From Alkalihalobacillus pseudalcaliphilus (lineage in GTDB: Bacteria; Bacillota; Bacilli; Bacillales; Bacillaceae_D): DNA of 64,000 bases. Position numbers and translations under genes: made by a program. Positions 34,377-43,168 of the stretch are shown piece after piece. The stretch's first letter is position 1. Every line of letters starts with the position of its first letter. A model generated the notes under the pieces. It was not told where the DNA came from. It worked only from the letters and a program-made list of their open reading frames with translations, and ran no database searches. Location of the stretch: positions 124,001 through 188,000 of the forward strand of contig NZ_JAQQWS010000005.1 of assembly GCF_028610675.1 (NCBI RefSeq). The letters are read 5' to 3'.

Positions 34377-34913
34377 TTAAAGTGTTTTTTTCAGTGGATC
34401 TTGGAAACCTTCGATGCGGTCGTAAAACATAATGCCATCTAAATGGTCTAGTTCATGTTGGAATACGATGGCGATATACCCTTTCAACTTTAATTTTACT
34501 TCTTCACCTTCAATAGTTGTACCTTTTACGGTAATTCGAGCGTGTCTTGGAACAATCCCTTGGACTTCGCGATCGACAGATAAGCAGCCTTCGCCACCAT
34601 CAAGATGATTTTCCTCTACAGAATGACTAATAACCTTAGGGTTGAATAGACCATAGCTATATAAGGTATCATTTTCATCGTAGGCATGAACGGCAAACAT
34701 TCTTTTAGAAATACCAATTTGGGGAGCGGCAATGCCAACACCAGGTCTTAGTTGGTGTTTTTCTGCGATTTCGGGGTCTTGGCTATTTATGACAAATTGC
34801 AGCATATTGGTTAATGTTTCTTTGTCCTCAATTGATGCAGGAAGTTGAACTTCTTTTGCAACTTGACGTAAAACAGGATGGCCTTCACGGATAATATCTT
34901 TCATTGTGATCAT
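34377..34913 (-). CDS. def: Peptide deformylase
   Basis: A 178-residue type 2 deformylase that removes formyl groups from nascent proteins. All three motifs are visible: GVGIAAPQI, EGCLSV (metal-binding Cys) and QHELDHLDG (HExxH). ATG 34913 (MITMKDIIREGHPVLR) is chosen because AAAGGAGAGGT precedes it; an ATG at 34937 is longer but lies before that ribosome site. In B. subtilis the orthologue YkrB is also near rnjA and ykyA-pdhA. Confidence 0.96.
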   Translation of the reverse strand: MITMKDIIREGHPVLRQVAKEVQLPASIEDKETLTNMLQFVINSQDPEIAEKHQLRPGVGIAAPQIGISKRMFAVHAYDENDTLYSYGLFNPKVISHSVEENHLDGGEGCLSVDREVQGIVPRHARITVKGTTIEGEEVKLKLKGYIAIVFQHELDHLDGIMFYDRIEGFQDPLKKTL

Positions 34914-35022
34914 ATGTACCTCTCCTTTTATGAGCAACTAACAGTTTCTTTTATACTTTATCGAACATAATAGGTAAATGGCAAGTTGAAAAATAATCAA
35001 AACCAACTAACAAAGGAAAGAA

Positions 35023-35056
35023 GCTAACAAAAGTTACTTAAAAAGCCTTTGTTAGC
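35023..35056 (-). terminator. Possible terminator after the YjcZ-like gene
   Basis: GCTAACAAA and TTTGTTAGC pair around a 16-base loop. The T-run on the minus strand is interrupted, so strength is uncertain. Confidence 0.5.
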
Positions 35057-35072
35057 TCCCGATGTTCATCAC

Positions 35073-35264
35073 TTATTTTTTGCAATCAGGTCCCGGACCA
35101 CCGTTAAAGCAAGCTGCCCCAACGATAACTAATAAAATAAATAATACAACGATTAAAGCAAAGCCTCTACCGCCTCCACCATAGCCACCGCCATAACCTG
35201 CAACAGGTGCTCCATAACCGTAACCACAAGGATCGCTACAACAATCTGAACCGTATCCGTACAT
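35073..35264 (-). CDS. YjcZ family sporulation-type small membrane protein
   Basis: A 63-residue peptide: a Gly/Tyr-rich N-terminal half (GYGGGYGGGG), one membrane segment (FALIVVLFILLVIVGAACF) and a short Pro/Gly/Lys tail. This is the YjcZ/sporulation protein layout, with cysteines near the N-terminus. ATG 35264 has AAAGGAGGAATT upstream; the in-frame ATG at 35291 precedes it. Such peptides are made in the sporangium in other bacilli; the role is unclear. Confidence 0.85.
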   Translation of the reverse strand: MYGYGSDCCSDPCGYGYGAPVAGYGGGYGGGGRGFALIVVLFILLVIVGAACFNGGPGPDCKK

Positions 35265-35521
35265 TTGAATTCCTCCTTTTAGGTACATCACACTTGGTGC
35301 GACTCACTAGTTACAATATGCATTTGTCTCGATGGCGATTGGATGTATGCCCATTTTTTCAAAAAAAAATAGTTATTTGTTTAGTGAATATGTGGACAAG
35401 CGCATATCTAGTTTTGTCTTTTCATATATAAAAGTAGATGGTTTTATGTTGCGATTTTTTATCCTTTCCTTTACTGTTTTTAATAGGAATGATTTTTGTA
35501 CTTAGAATAGGGGGAACTTAC

Positions 35522-36193
35522 GTGCTTGGAAAAAAGGGTAGGTCATACTTACTAATCGTGATGACATTATTCTTACTAACTGGATGTGGTAACGATGTTG
35601 CAGATAAGGTTTTTGAACACTTAGAGAAAGCAGTGGAATTAGAAGCACCATTTACTGAGCAGCAAGAATTAATTAGTCAGGCTGAAGAAAACGAACAAGA
35701 ACTATATGATGAAGTTATCGATTTAAGTATGGAAGAGTTTGAAAAGATTCTATCGCTAACGGAAGAGGCACTTGCATCGATTGAAACAAGGGAAGAAGCA
35801 GTTGCTGTAGAGAAGGAAAGTATTGAAGCGGGCTATCAGGAGTTTCTAAAAGTCGAAGAATTAGAAAGTGAAATAAAAGATGATGAAGGATTGCCACCTT
35901 TTCAAGGGTTAGTTGAAAATATGCATGCTAGGTATAACAGCTATCAAGACTTACATAATGCTTACGTGGATTCATTAGAGCTAGATCGTGCTTTATTTGA
36001 GCTGCTGCAACAAGAAGAAGAGTTTGACCTTGTCGAATTACAACAGCTTATTGAGGATGTGAATGCTTCTTATCAAGTCATTAATGAAGCCAGAGATATA
36101 TTTAATGAATACACAGCCCAATATAATAATGACAAACAAAGCTACTATTCCGAATCTAATTTATCGTGGGAATTAGCAGAAGAAAATGAATAA
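35522..36193 (+). CDS. ykyA: YkyA-like lipoprotein
   Basis: A 223-residue exported lipoprotein. Its signal peptide ends LFLLTGCGNDV with the lipobox cysteine at about residue 22; the rest is acidic and almost all helical, with long Glu-rich coiled-coil heptads (YkyA/PF10368-type). GTG 35522 follows GGGGGAAC; an earlier in-frame start would put hydrophobic sequence before the signal. The position directly before pdhA is the same as in B. subtilis. Function is not established, though overexpressed homologues have been linked to cell-wall stress. Confidence 0.88.
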   Translation: MLGKKGRSYLLIVMTLFLLTGCGNDVADKVFEHLEKAVELEAPFTEQQELISQAEENEQELYDEVIDLSMEEFEKILSLTEEALASIETREEAVAVEKESIEAGYQEFLKVEELESEIKDDEGLPPFQGLVENMHARYNSYQDLHNAYVDSLELDRALFELLQQEEEFDLVELQQLIEDVNASYQVINEARDIFNEYTAQYNNDKQSYYSESNLSWELAEENE

Positions 36194-36214
36194 ATCATCA
36201 ATCAAATTAGAATA

Positions 36215-36247
36215 AAGAAGGATCTTCATATAAGATTCTTCTTTTTT
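36215..36247 (+). terminator. Terminator after ykyA
   Basis: AGAAGGATCTT and AAGATTCTTCT pair with one wobble, then TTTTTTG. The 36250-36630 region beyond is the pdh leader; TTGACG (36459) with TAGACT (36483) is a possible promoter. Confidence 0.8.
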
Positions 36248-36633
36248 GTTGTGGTAATTAATGGAGGTCTAACAAAATTAAGTTTTAAATTACATAGTAA
36301 AAGGAATATGAATGAGTATGTGTAAATCCAGGAGCTTTTGAAAGCTTGTATAACTTTCTGTTTCATTTTAGGTTTGGGTGATCTATAACACAGGTCTAAA
36401 AATGTCTTGTAAAAGTTACAGTAGTTATATTTTGTAAATGCTAGATAAAACAAAAGGATTGACGGATTTCGATCAGTTGATGTAGACTATTTTTCATAAG
36501 GTGTATTGTATTACTTTTTCTGTGTGTTTACTAATACAGTTTATAAGAGTGTTAAGAAGGATATTTTTAACATTCTTTATTATGAAGTAATGTTTAGGCT
36601 TACATTAGGTTATCCTAAAGGTGATTTCTGACT

Positions 36634-36705
36634 ATGGTTACAATGACAAGCATACAAGACATAGAACAGAAAAGTGATGAATATTTTCCGAAAAAGAAAG
36701 GGTAG
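36634..36705 (+). CDS. Putative 23-codon leader ORF upstream of pdhA
   Basis: MVTMTSIQDIEQKSDEYFPK and three more residues, with AAAGGTGAT eight bases before the ATG, a very good ribosome site. The stop codon TAG at 36703-36705 lies inside the pdhA ribosome site (GGGTAGGTG), ten bases before pdhA ATG. Its translation could couple to or modulate pdhA initiation. No homologue is recognised. Confidence 0.4.
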   Translation: MVTMTSIQDIEQKSDEYFPKKKG

Positions 36706-36714
36706 GTGAAAGTA

Positions 36715-37800
36715 ATGACTACAAGAACTTTAGAGTCTGTAGAAGAAAAATTTGAGACTTTTCAAATTTTGAATGAAGAGGGCGAGGTTGTTAATGAAGC
36801 AGCTATGCCTGAATTAAGTGATGAACAATTGCAAGAATTAATGAAAAGAATGGTATATACACGTATTTGGGATCAACGTGCCATTTCATTAAACCGTCAA
36901 GGTCGTTTAGGTTTCTATGCACCTGTAGCAGGTCAAGAAGCTTCGATGTTAGGTTCACAATTCGCTTTAGATAAAGAAGACTGGATCTTACCAGGATACC
37001 GTGATATTCCACAAATCGTATTTCATGGTTTACCGCTACATCAAGCATTCTTATGGTCACGTGGACATATGGGTGGAGGACAATTCCCAGAAGGATTAAA
37101 CATTGTTGTCCCTCAAATTATTATTGGTGCTCAAATTATCCAAACGGCTGGTGTGGCGTTAGGATTAAAACGTAAGGCTAAAAACAATGTAGCTATTACT
37201 TATACGGGTGACGGTGGTTCATCACAAGGTGATTTCTATGAAGGAATGAACTTTGCTGGTGCTTATAACGTACCTGCGATCTTTATCGTTCAAAATAACC
37301 GCTTTGCTATTTCTGTTCCAGTTGAAAAGCAATCTGCTGCTAAAACAATTGCTCAAAAAGCAACAGCTGCTGGTATTGAAGGTATTCAAGTTGATGGTAT
37401 GGACGTATTAGCTGTTTACGCTGTAACTAAACAAGCTCGTGATCGTGCATTAAATGGTGAAGGCCCTACATTAATTGAGACAATGACATATCGTTATGGT
37501 CCACATACAATGGCTGGTGATGATCCAACACGTTACCGTACATCTGATTTAGATGACGAGTGGACGAAAAAAGATCCACTAATCCGTTTCCGTAAGTTCC
37601 TTGAAGGAAAGAAATTATGGAGTGAAGAGCAAGAGAACGAAGTTGTAGAAAAAGCGAAAGAAGATATTAAAGCTGCGATTAAAGAAGCTGATAATGCTCC
37701 TAAACAAAAAGTTACTGATATTATCGGAGTTATGTTTGAAGAACTTCCAGTGAATCTTCGTGAGCAAATGGAAGAATACACAGCAAAGGAGTCGAAATAA
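36715..37800 (+). CDS. pdhA: Pyruvate dehydrogenase E1 component, alpha subunit
   Basis: A 361-residue E1-alpha. The thiamin-diphosphate motif is GDGGSSQGDFYEGMNFAG followed by NN; the phosphorylation-loop region YRYGPHTMAGDDPTRYR is typical. It decarboxylates pyruvate and passes the acetyl group to lipoyl-E2. ATG 36715 has AGGTG six bases upstream. It is the first gene of pdhABCD; pdhB begins three bases after its stop. Confidence 0.97.
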   Translation: MTTRTLESVEEKFETFQILNEEGEVVNEAAMPELSDEQLQELMKRMVYTRIWDQRAISLNRQGRLGFYAPVAGQEASMLGSQFALDKEDWILPGYRDIPQIVFHGLPLHQAFLWSRGHMGGGQFPEGLNIVVPQIIIGAQIIQTAGVALGLKRKAKNNVAITYTGDGGSSQGDFYEGMNFAGAYNVPAIFIVQNNRFAISVPVEKQSAAKTIAQKATAAGIEGIQVDGMDVLAVYAVTKQARDRALNGEGPTLIETMTYRYGPHTMAGDDPTRYRTSDLDDEWTKKDPLIRFRKFLEGKKLWSEEQENEVVEKAKEDIKAAIKEADNAPKQKVTDIIGVMFEELPVNLREQMEEYTAKESK

Positions 37801-37803
37801 CCA

Positions 37804-38781
37804 ATGGCGCAAATGACAATGATTCAAGCGATTACGGATGCAATGCGTAATGAGCTTAAGACAAATGAAGATGTATTAATCTTTGGTGAAGATGTTGGTC
37901 AAAACGGTGGTGTATTCCGTGCGACTGAAGGTTTACAAAAAGAATTTGGTGAAGACCGTGTATTTGATACACCTTTAGCTGAGTCTGGTATCGGTGGTCT
38001 TGCGATCGGACTTGGAATTACAGGCTTCCGTCCAGTTATGGAAATTCAATTCTTCGGATTCTTATTTGAAGTAATGGATTCTGTAGCAGGTCAAATGAGC
38101 CGCTGGCGCTACCGTTCAGGTGGTTCACAAACTACGCCAATTACGATCCGTTCACCATTTGGTGGTGGCGTAAAAACACCTGAAATGCACGCAGATAGCT
38201 TAGAAGGATTAATGGCTCAAACTCCAGGGTTAAAGGTTGTTATTCCATCAACTCCATACGATGCAAAAGGTCTATTAATTTCTGCGATTCGTGATAACGA
38301 TCCAGTTGTTTTCCTTGAGCACATGAAATTATACCGTTCTTTCCGTGCGGAAGTTCCTGAGGAAGAGTATACAATTGAATTAGGAAAAGCCGATATTAAA
38401 CGCGAAGGTAAAGATGTTACGATTGTTACTTATGGTGCGATGGTACATGCTTCATTAAAAGCAGCAGAAGAGTTAGAAAAAGATGGTGTAGATGTTGAAG
38501 TTATTGATTTAATGACGGTGAGTCCATTAGATATTGATACGATCATCGCGTCTGTTGAAAAGACAAATCGTGCAATTGTTGTTCAAGAAGCTCAAAAGCA
38601 AGCTGGGATTGCAGCCAATGTTGTAGCTGAAATCACAGAGCGTGCTATTTTAAGTCTTGAAGCGCCTGTATTACGTGTTACGGCACCAGATACTGTGTAT
38701 CCATTCGCTGCAATGGAAGATGCTTGGTTGCCAGATCACAAAGATATCGTTGAAGCAGTTAATAAAGTTGTAAATTTCTAA
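37804..38781 (+). CDS. pdhB: Pyruvate dehydrogenase E1 component, beta subunit
   Basis: A 325-residue transketolase-like E1-beta, with EDVGQNGGVFRATEGL near residue 28, FGGGVKTPEMHADSLEG in the middle and the C-terminal transketolase domain (VVQEAQKQAG). It forms the alpha2beta2 E1 with the upstream gene product. Its stop is followed by an 11-base-pair hairpin before pdhC. Confidence 0.97.
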   Translation: MAQMTMIQAITDAMRNELKTNEDVLIFGEDVGQNGGVFRATEGLQKEFGEDRVFDTPLAESGIGGLAIGLGITGFRPVMEIQFFGFLFEVMDSVAGQMSRWRYRSGGSQTTPITIRSPFGGGVKTPEMHADSLEGLMAQTPGLKVVIPSTPYDAKGLLISAIRDNDPVVFLEHMKLYRSFRAEVPEEEYTIELGKADIKREGKDVTIVTYGAMVHASLKAAEELEKDGVDVEVIDLMTVSPLDIDTIIASVEKTNRAIVVQEAQKQAGIAANVVAEITERAILSLEAPVLRVTAPDTVYPFAAMEDAWLPDHKDIVEAVNKVVNF

Positions 38782-38796
38782 TAAACTGATCTTTTT

Positions 38797-38841
38797 GCAG
38801 AGGAAAGTCGATTTTTGCTTTCCTCTGCACCAAATTATAAT
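38797..38841 (+). promoter_or_regulatory. Hairpin and candidate internal promoter between pdhB and pdhC
   Basis: GCAGAGGAAAG (38797-38807) pairs perfectly with CTTTCCTCTGC (38818-38828). No T-run follows; instead TATAAT lies at 38836-38841, with TTGCTT at 38814 at 16-base spacing. It may act as a processing stem plus internal promoter; B. subtilis also has a promoter ahead of pdhC. Confidence 0.5.
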
Positions 38842-38864
38842 GTATGATAAGGGAGGCACTCATT

Positions 38865-40139
38865 GTGGCATATAAATTTAAGTTGCCGGATATTGGTGAA
38901 GGTATCCATGAAGGTGAAATCGTAAAGTGGTTCGTCAAAGCTGGTGATGAAGTAAAAGAAGATGATATTCTTCTAGAAGTGCAAAATGATAAGGCTGTTG
39001 TTGAAATTCCTTCTCCGGTAGATGGAAAGGTTCTTGAGTTAAAGGTGGATGAAGGAACAGTAAGTATCGTAGGAGATGTTCTTTTAACTATTGATGCTGA
39101 AGGTTATGAGGAAGAAGAAGTGCCAGCTGAAGAAGAGAAAACGGAAGAGCCAAAGGAAGAGAAGCAAGAAGCAACTCAAAGCTCTCAAGAAGAATCAGCT
39201 TCAGAAGATGACGGCTCACGTATTATTGCGATGCCATCAGTACGTAAGTATGCTCGTGAAAAAGGTGTCAACATTAAAGAAGTTTCAGGTTCTGGTAAAA
39301 ATGGTCGCGTAGTAAAAGAAGATATTGAGAAATTCTTAAGTGGCGACACTGGATCAGCATCTGAAGAAACATCATCAGAAGCACCTGCAGCTTCAGCTGA
39401 AACGAAAAAATCTGAGCCAGTTTCTATTCCAGTCGGAGAATTAGAAGAGCGGGTTCCTTTCAAAGGCATTCGTAAGGCGATTGCTAAAGCAATGGTTAAT
39501 TCTAAGCACACGGCTCCACACGTTACACATATGGATGAAGTGGAAGTTTCAGCTCTTGTAGCTCACAGAAAACAATACAAGGAAATAGCGGCAGAGCAAG
39601 GTACGAAACTAACGTACTTACCATATGTAGTTAAAGCATTAACTGCTGCTCTACGTAAATACCCTGTATTAAATGCTTCAATTGATGATGCAAACGAAGA
39701 GATCGTTTACAAAAAATACTTTAATATCGGTATTGCAGCAGACACTGAACACGGATTATTTGTTCCAGTTATCAAAGATGCAGATCGTAAGTCTATTTTC
39801 CAATTAGCAGATGAAATCATCGATTTAGCTGGTAAAGCACGTGACGCTAAGTTAAGCAGTGCAGAAATGAAGGGCGGAAGTGCCACAATTTCTAACGTTG
39901 GTTCAGCACGTGGTTTATGGTTCACTCCTGTTATTAATCATCCGGAAGTAGCGATTTTAGGAATTGGTCGTATTGAAGAAAAAGCTATCGTTAAAAATGG
40001 CGAAATCGTAGCGGCCCCAGTTCTTGCACTTTCAATCAGCTATGACCACCGTTTGATTGATGGCGTAACAGCACAAAATGCATTAAACCATGTAAAACGT
40101 CTGTTAAACGATCCACAATTATTATTAATGGAGGGGTAA
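38865..40139 (+). CDS. pdhC: Dihydrolipoamide acetyltransferase (E2)
   Basis: A 424-residue E2 with one lipoyl domain (residues 1-80, lipoyl lysine in QNDKAVVEIPSP), an acidic and Ser/Glu-rich linker, a peripheral subunit-binding domain (IAMPSVRKYAREKGVNIKEV), a second linker and the catalytic acetyltransferase domain ending with DHRLIDG. It is the core of the PDH complex. GTG 38865 has GGGAGG eight bases upstream; the in-frame ATG at 38844 lies before that site. Confidence 0.96.
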   Translation: MAYKFKLPDIGEGIHEGEIVKWFVKAGDEVKEDDILLEVQNDKAVVEIPSPVDGKVLELKVDEGTVSIVGDVLLTIDAEGYEEEEVPAEEEKTEEPKEEKQEATQSSQEESASEDDGSRIIAMPSVRKYAREKGVNIKEVSGSGKNGRVVKEDIEKFLSGDTGSASEETSSEAPAASAETKKSEPVSIPVGELEERVPFKGIRKAIAKAMVNSKHTAPHVTHMDEVEVSALVAHRKQYKEIAAEQGTKLTYLPYVVKALTAALRKYPVLNASIDDANEEIVYKKYFNIGIAADTEHGLFVPVIKDADRKSIFQLADEIIDLAGKARDAKLSSAEMKGGSATISNVGSARGLWFTPVINHPEVAILGIGRIEEKAIVKNGEIVAAPVLALSISYDHRLIDGVTAQNALNHVKRLLNDPQLLLMEG

Positions 40140-40142
40140 GAA

Positions 40143-41552
40143 ATGGTTGTAGGTGATTTCGCAAAAGAGATAGACACACTTGTCATTGGATCAGGTCCTG
40201 GAGGATATGTAGCAGCAATTCGTGCAGCTCAACTTGGCCAATCCGTAACAGTTGTAGAAAAAGGTACGGTTGGAGGCGTTTGTTTAAACGTTGGTTGTAT
40301 TCCTTCAAAAGCATTAATTAACGCTGGACATAAATATCATGATGCTAAACATTCTGAAGATATCGGTATCGTTGCAGAAAACGTATCGGTTAACTTTGAG
40401 AAAGTTCAAGAATGGAAAGCAAGCGTTGTTGATAAATTAACGGGCGGAGTTAAAGGTTTATTAAAAGGGAATAAAGTAGAGCTTGTACAAGGTGAAGCTT
40501 ACTTTGCTTCTGAAAACTCTGTTAAAGTAATGGACGAAAAAAGCTCACAAACATACAATTTCAAGAATTGTATTATTGCGACTGGTTCTCGCCCAATCGA
40601 ATTAAAATCATTTAAATACACAGACCGAGTTATTAACTCAACTGGTGCTCTTGCTCTTAAAGAAGTACCTAAAAAGTTAGTCGTTATCGGTGGAGGTTAC
40701 ATCGGTATCGAATTAACGGGTGCGTTCTCTAATTTAGGTGCTGAAGTTGTTGTATTAGAAGGTGGGAAACAAATCCTACCTGGTTTTGAAAAACAAATGG
40801 CTAAATTAGTTGAAAAGCGTCTTAAGAAAAATGGCGTTTCCTTCCACACTGAAGCATTAGCACAAGGTGTTGAAGAAACGAAAGATGGCGTTAAAGTTAA
40901 AGCAGAAGTTAAAGGTAAGGAAGAAGTATTTGAGGCTGATTATGTTCTTGTAACAGTTGGTCGTACACCAAACACGGATGAATTAGGTCTTGAGCAAATT
41001 GGTGTTGAAATGACAGACCGTGGTTTAATCAAAGTAGACAAGCAATGTCGTACAAATGTAAGTAATATTTATGCAATTGGTGATGTTGTTGAAGGACCTG
41101 CTTTAGCTCATAAAGCATCGTACGAAGGTAAAATCGCTTCAGAAGCGATTGCTGGTGAAAAATCAGAGGTCGATTATTTAGCGATTCCAGCTGTAGTATT
41201 CTCAGATCCTGAGTTAGCGACTGTTGGTTATACGGATGCTGAAGCTAAAGAAGCTGGCTATGACGTAAATGTTGCGAAGTTCCCATTTGCAGCAAACGGT
41301 CGTGCCTTATCTCTTAACGATTCTGATGGTTTCATGAAACTAATCACTCGTAAAGAAGATGGTTTAGTTCTTGGAGCTCAAATTGCTGGACCTAACGCTT
41401 CTGATATGATCGCAGAAGTTGGATTAGCAATTGAAGCGGGCATGACTGCAGAAGATATTGCTTTAACTATCCATGCACACCCTTCATTAGGTGAAATTAC
41501 AATGGAAGCTGCAGAAGTAGCTATTGGAACACCTATTCATATTGTAAAATAA
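40143..41552 (+). CDS. pdhD: Dihydrolipoamide dehydrogenase (E3)
   Basis: A 469-residue FAD disulfide oxidoreductase. FAD motif GSGPGGYVAA, redox pair GGVCLNVGCIPSKAL, NAD motif GGGYIGIELTG and the C-terminal HAHPSLGE histidine-glutamate dyad are all visible. It reoxidises the lipoyl groups. GGAGG precedes ATG 40143, which is three bases after the pdhC stop. A strong terminator follows. Confidence 0.97.
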   Translation: MVVGDFAKEIDTLVIGSGPGGYVAAIRAAQLGQSVTVVEKGTVGGVCLNVGCIPSKALINAGHKYHDAKHSEDIGIVAENVSVNFEKVQEWKASVVDKLTGGVKGLLKGNKVELVQGEAYFASENSVKVMDEKSSQTYNFKNCIIATGSRPIELKSFKYTDRVINSTGALALKEVPKKLVVIGGGYIGIELTGAFSNLGAEVVVLEGGKQILPGFEKQMAKLVEKRLKKNGVSFHTEALAQGVEETKDGVKVKAEVKGKEEVFEADYVLVTVGRTPNTDELGLEQIGVEMTDRGLIKVDKQCRTNVSNIYAIGDVVEGPALAHKASYEGKIASEAIAGEKSEVDYLAIPAVVFSDPELATVGYTDAEAKEAGYDVNVAKFPFAANGRALSLNDSDGFMKLITRKEDGLVLGAQIAGPNASDMIAEVGLAIEAGMTAEDIALTIHAHPSLGEITMEAAEVAIGTPIHIVK

Positions 41553-41557
41553 ATAAC

Positions 41558-41593
41558 CAAAAAAAGAGCAGCTTCCTAAGCTGCTCTTTTTTT
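41558..41593 (+). terminator. Terminator of the pdh operon
   Basis: AAAAAGAGCAGCTT and AAGCTGCTCTTTTT pair around CC, then TTTAT. The symmetrical A-run lets it serve the convergent gene as well. Confidence 0.85.
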
Positions 41594-41600
41594 ATATAAA

Positions 41601-42014
41601 CTAACTAACTGGCTCATTTTGACTTGTAAGTTGTATGGCATTTTCAAGGGTTGTTATAATATTTTCTTTTGATTGAGGCCCTACCATTCTAAGTTGTTCG
41701 CTCTCGCCATATAAAACAAGCATGGTGGGAAAAGTAGTGATACCATAATGACGGACAATTTCTTTTTCATTCGAGTCTATTATAATAAATGATTGATGTT
41801 CATCTGGAAACTTGGATTGCATCTCTAAGATAGCGTCGTAATAGTTATCTTCTTTCATAATATTAGCTGTATCGGAAAATAAAACGGTCATATTTTTTCC
41901 TTCTTCGTTGTCAATGGGTGACGTTGTATAAAGAAAAGCTAATGAGCATCCAGATAATAGAATAATCTTACTGGACAAAAATAATAGTAATAAAACTTTC
42001 TTCAAGCACCTCAC
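41601..42014 (-). CDS. Thioredoxin-fold lipoprotein (Slp-like by position)
   Basis: A 137-residue lipoprotein: signal ending IILLSGCSLAF, then a small domain with a thioredoxin-like fold pattern (FIIIDSNEKEIVRHYGITTF, cis-proline at FPTM). No CxxC is present, so it is probably not redox active. B. subtilis places slp, a small peptidoglycan-associated lipoprotein, after pdhD, but sequence similarity to it is not obvious. Start GTG 42014 is uncertain; a TTG three codons later is possible. Confidence 0.7.
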   Translation of the reverse strand: MRCLKKVLLLLFLSSKIILLSGCSLAFLYTTSPIDNEEGKNMTVLFSDTANIMKEDNYYDAILEMQSKFPDEHQSFIIIDSNEKEIVRHYGITTFPTMLVLYGESEQLRMVGPQSKENIITTLENAIQLTSQNEPVS

Positions 42015-42262
42015 ACCCTATATGTAACAAATTTATTTACTAATTTGTTTCCTATTCTAGCACGTTTCAAACAACTTTTTGGTTCTAGTAATCAAAATGT
42101 AATGCAATCGAAATCTAAAGGTAGAGTGTGAGAAATAGTAGTAAAGTATTTAATAAGAACCGAATGTTGGACAAAGTTGTGTTATGATTTAGGGCATAGC
42201 TGATAGGGTATAGTATAAGAGAAAGTGTGATTGTCGCTAGCAAAAGAGAAAGGAGCGGACAT

Positions 42263-43111
42263 ATGAAAAGGTTTTGGATTATGGGGATGGCTTTATTGTT
42301 AATTGCATGCGCCGACCAAACTGAAAATGAACAATCAGATGCAGTTGAAAAGGAGGATGAGGAAGTGGAATTAGAAGTAGATGAAGGCGAAGAAGGGGAT
42401 TCCCATTTATCTAAACAAGATGACGAAATAGAGGGCACGGATCCGGAAGATGAAATGACTAATGAAGAGGAAGAGATTGAGCAAGTATATGAAATTAATA
42501 CAGCGAATTGGGCTGTCGAACCAATTGAAGGTGAGGACGTAGAGGAACAAGTTGTTTTGTTAACAATTGATGATGCCCCACATACATATGGAGTTGAAAT
42601 GGCACATATTTTAGCAGACCTCGATGTACCAGCTATATTTTTTGTGAACGGTCATTTTATTAATGATGAAGAGGGTGAACAAGAACTAAAGGAGATTCAT
42701 GAATTAGGTTTTGAAATAGGAAATCATACGATGAGTCACCCGAACTTAAGTGAGATTACTGAAGAGGAACAAATGGAGGAAATCGTCAAATTAAACGAAC
42801 GGATTGAAGAAATTATTGGTGAAAGGCCACGCTTTTTCCGTGCTCCATTTGGAGAAAATACGGATTTCTCTAATCAGGTTGTCGCAACGGAACAAATGAC
42901 TCGAATGAACTGGACATACGGGTATGATTGGGTAGCTGATTATCAAAATGCAGAGAGTTTAGCGGACATTATGGTCAATGCGCCAGAATTAAATAACGGT
43001 GCCAATCTACTCATGCACGATCGGGAATGGACGAAAGACGCATTAGAAGAAATCGTAGCTGGCTTAAGAGATAAAGGTTATCAGTTTGTTGATCCTGAGC
43101 AAATAAAATAA
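42263..43111 (+). CDS. Polysaccharide deacetylase lipoprotein
   Basis: A 282-residue lipoprotein. The signal ends LLLIACADQ (Cys at about residue 16); an extremely acidic linker of about 60 residues follows, then a NodB-type deacetylase domain. Motifs: TIDDAP (usual TFDDGP), HTMSHP as the metal-binding histidines and RAPFGE. The linker (EKEDEEVELEVDEGEEGD) suggests a surface adapted to high pH or salt. Substrate is probably peptidoglycan or another N-acetyl-polysaccharide. ATG 42263 has AAAGGAGCGG upstream. Confidence 0.9.
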   Translation: MKRFWIMGMALLLIACADQTENEQSDAVEKEDEEVELEVDEGEEGDSHLSKQDDEIEGTDPEDEMTNEEEEIEQVYEINTANWAVEPIEGEDVEEQVVLLTIDDAPHTYGVEMAHILADLDVPAIFFVNGHFINDEEGEQELKEIHELGFEIGNHTMSHPNLSEITEEEQMEEIVKLNERIEEIIGERPRFFRAPFGENTDFSNQVVATEQMTRMNWTYGYDWVADYQNAESLADIMVNAPELNNGANLLMHDREWTKDALEEIVAGLRDKGYQFVDPEQIK

Positions 43112-43119
43112 GAAGATGG

Positions 43120-43160
43120 AAAAGAACTACCTTCACTTTAACGTGAAGATAGTTCTTTTT
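43120..43160. terminator. Bidirectional terminator between the deacetylase and speA genes
   Basis: AAAGAACTA-CTTCAC and GTGAAG-TAGTTCTTTTT pair around TTTAAC. Confidence 0.85.
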
Positions 43161-43168
43161 ATGTTTTG

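Noticed and set aside
42015..42262. SR1-like RNA in the pdhD-speA interval
   Set aside because: TGTGTTATGAT near 42177 is one base away from a CcpN box, but no SR1P-type ORF or terminator follows.
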